Below, one piece after another: positions 6,982 to 7,179 of a stretch of DNA of 7,179 bases (the stretch's first letter is position 1; the number at the start of each line of letters is the position of its first letter). The position numbers and the translations under genes were made by a program. The notes under the pieces were generated by a model. The model saw only the letters and a list, made by a program, of their open reading frames with translations, did no database searches and was not told where the DNA came from. Origin of the DNA: Gemmatimonadaceae bacterium (GTDB taxonomy: Bacteria > Gemmatimonadota > Gemmatimonadetes > Gemmatimonadales > Gemmatimonadaceae). The stretch spans positions 1-7,179 of the forward strand of contig JANWKK010000138.1 in assembly GCA_025451425.1 (NCBI GenBank), given 5' to 3'.

Positions 6982-7100
6982 GTAGAGGGCTGAGAGTAGA
7001 GAGTAGAGAGTAGAGGGTAGAGGGTAGAGGGTAGGGGGTAGAGGGTAGAGGGTAGAGGGTAGAGAGTCGAGAGTCGAGAGTCGAGAGTCGAGAGTCGAGA
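6982..7100. repeat. Tandem heptanucleotide array, 17 units
   Basis: Seventeen consecutive 7-bp units cover the region. The first two are degenerate (GTAGAGG, GCTGAGA), then come two GTAGAGA, seven of the GTAGAGG type (one is GTAGGGG), one GTAGAGA, and five identical GTCGAGA. Variants are grouped in blocks, as expected if the array grew by local slippage or unequal exchange. It starts directly after the stop codon of the hypothetical gene. Reading frames through it are repeat-derived and not genes. Confidence 0.95.
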
Positions 7101-7127
7101 GGCCCAGCGAGCAAGACTCGCTGGGCC
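7101..7127. terminator. Perfect 11-bp stem-loop, possible transcription terminator
   Basis: GGCCCAGCGAG (7101-7111), loop CAAGA, and CTCGCTGGGCC (7117-7127) form a perfect GC-rich hairpin. On the plus strand it is followed by TTCGCGTT, only a weak T-rich tail, so termination is plausible but not certain. It sits about 120 bp after the hypothetical gene's stop and between two heptamer arrays of opposite orientation. Confidence 0.6.
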
Positions 7128-7139
7128 TTCGCGTTCCAC

Positions 7140-7167
7140 TCTCTACTCTCCACCCTCTACTCTCCAC
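7140..7167. repeat. Inverted heptamer array, 4 units
   Basis: TCTCTAC, TCTCCAC, CCTCTAC and TCTCCAC follow each other. Their reverse complements (GTAGAGA, GTGGAGA, GTAGAGG, GTGGAGA) belong to the same family as the array at 6982-7100, so the two arrays flank the 7101-7127 stem-loop as inverted repeats and could base-pair in RNA or in single-stranded DNA. A degenerate unit GTTCCAC precedes at 7133-7139. The last bases of the window (ATGGCACCA) are too short to interpret. Confidence 0.85.
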
Positions 7168-7179
7168 ACTATGGCACCA

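Noticed and set aside
6982..7100. CRISPR array
   Set aside because: Units are contiguous 7-mers with no spacers.
6632..7167. Minus-strand reading frames through the right-end repeats, including one ending in a hydrophobic segment (FTLGLAAVGAGITALMYAW)
   Set aside because: Their N-termini are translated heptamer repeats (LDSRLST-type), no good start or ribosome site exists closer to the hydrophobic part, and they oppose the better-supported plus-strand hypothetical gene. A small membrane protein at 6718 to about 6895 is not fully excluded.
7171..7179. Start of a new gene (ATGGCACCA) or tRNA 3' end (CCA)
   Set aside because: Nine bases are insufficient, there is no ribosome site, and the preceding bases are repeat sequence that cannot fold as a tRNA.

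Overview
The window reads as a stretch of chromosome from a high-GC, Gram-negative-type bacterium. Gene style and intergenic content (heptanucleotide repeat tracts, rare TTA/CTA/AGG codons inside a recurring octamer) suggest Gemmatimonadota or a similar soil or sediment lineage. That assignment is inference and no marker gene is present. I see no mobile-element genes, CRISPR array, rRNA or tRNA.

Layout, left to right. (1) Minus strand, running off the left edge: the N-terminal half (377 residues) of a secreted M28-family zinc peptidase of the glutamate carboxypeptidase II / NAALADase type. (2) A 147-bp divergent intergenic region with a perfect 7-bp palindrome. (3) Plus strand: an eight-helix CopD-family copper-resistance membrane protein. 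(4) A 90-bp convergent intergenic region made largely of inverted 7-bp repeat units. (5) Minus strand: a complete S9 (prolyl-oligopeptidase family) exported serine peptidase with seven propeller repeats and an intact Ser/Asp/His triad. (6) A short divergent promoter region. (7) Plus strand: a complete exported gamma-glutamyltranspeptidase. (8) A 151-bp leader region, then an unrecognised 178-aa protein with a small structured core and a long charged, disordered tail. (9) A noncoding right end: 17 tandem heptamers, a perfect 11-bp stem-loop and four inverted heptamers.

Three of the five genes encode exported enzymes acting on peptide or gamma-glutamyl bonds. A shared role in extracellular or periplasmic peptide and glutathione-type scavenging is plausible. 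Each appears to have its own transcription unit, so this is a functional neighbourhood rather than an operon. The CopD gene may be unrelated to the peptidases.

The most unusual signals are not protein-coding. One is an exact octamer, CGTTAGGC, found four times inside three different genes and forcing rare codons there. The other is a family of 7-bp-periodic repeats in inverted arrangement at two separate intergenic sites. No clear new multi-gene defence or biosynthetic system is visible.
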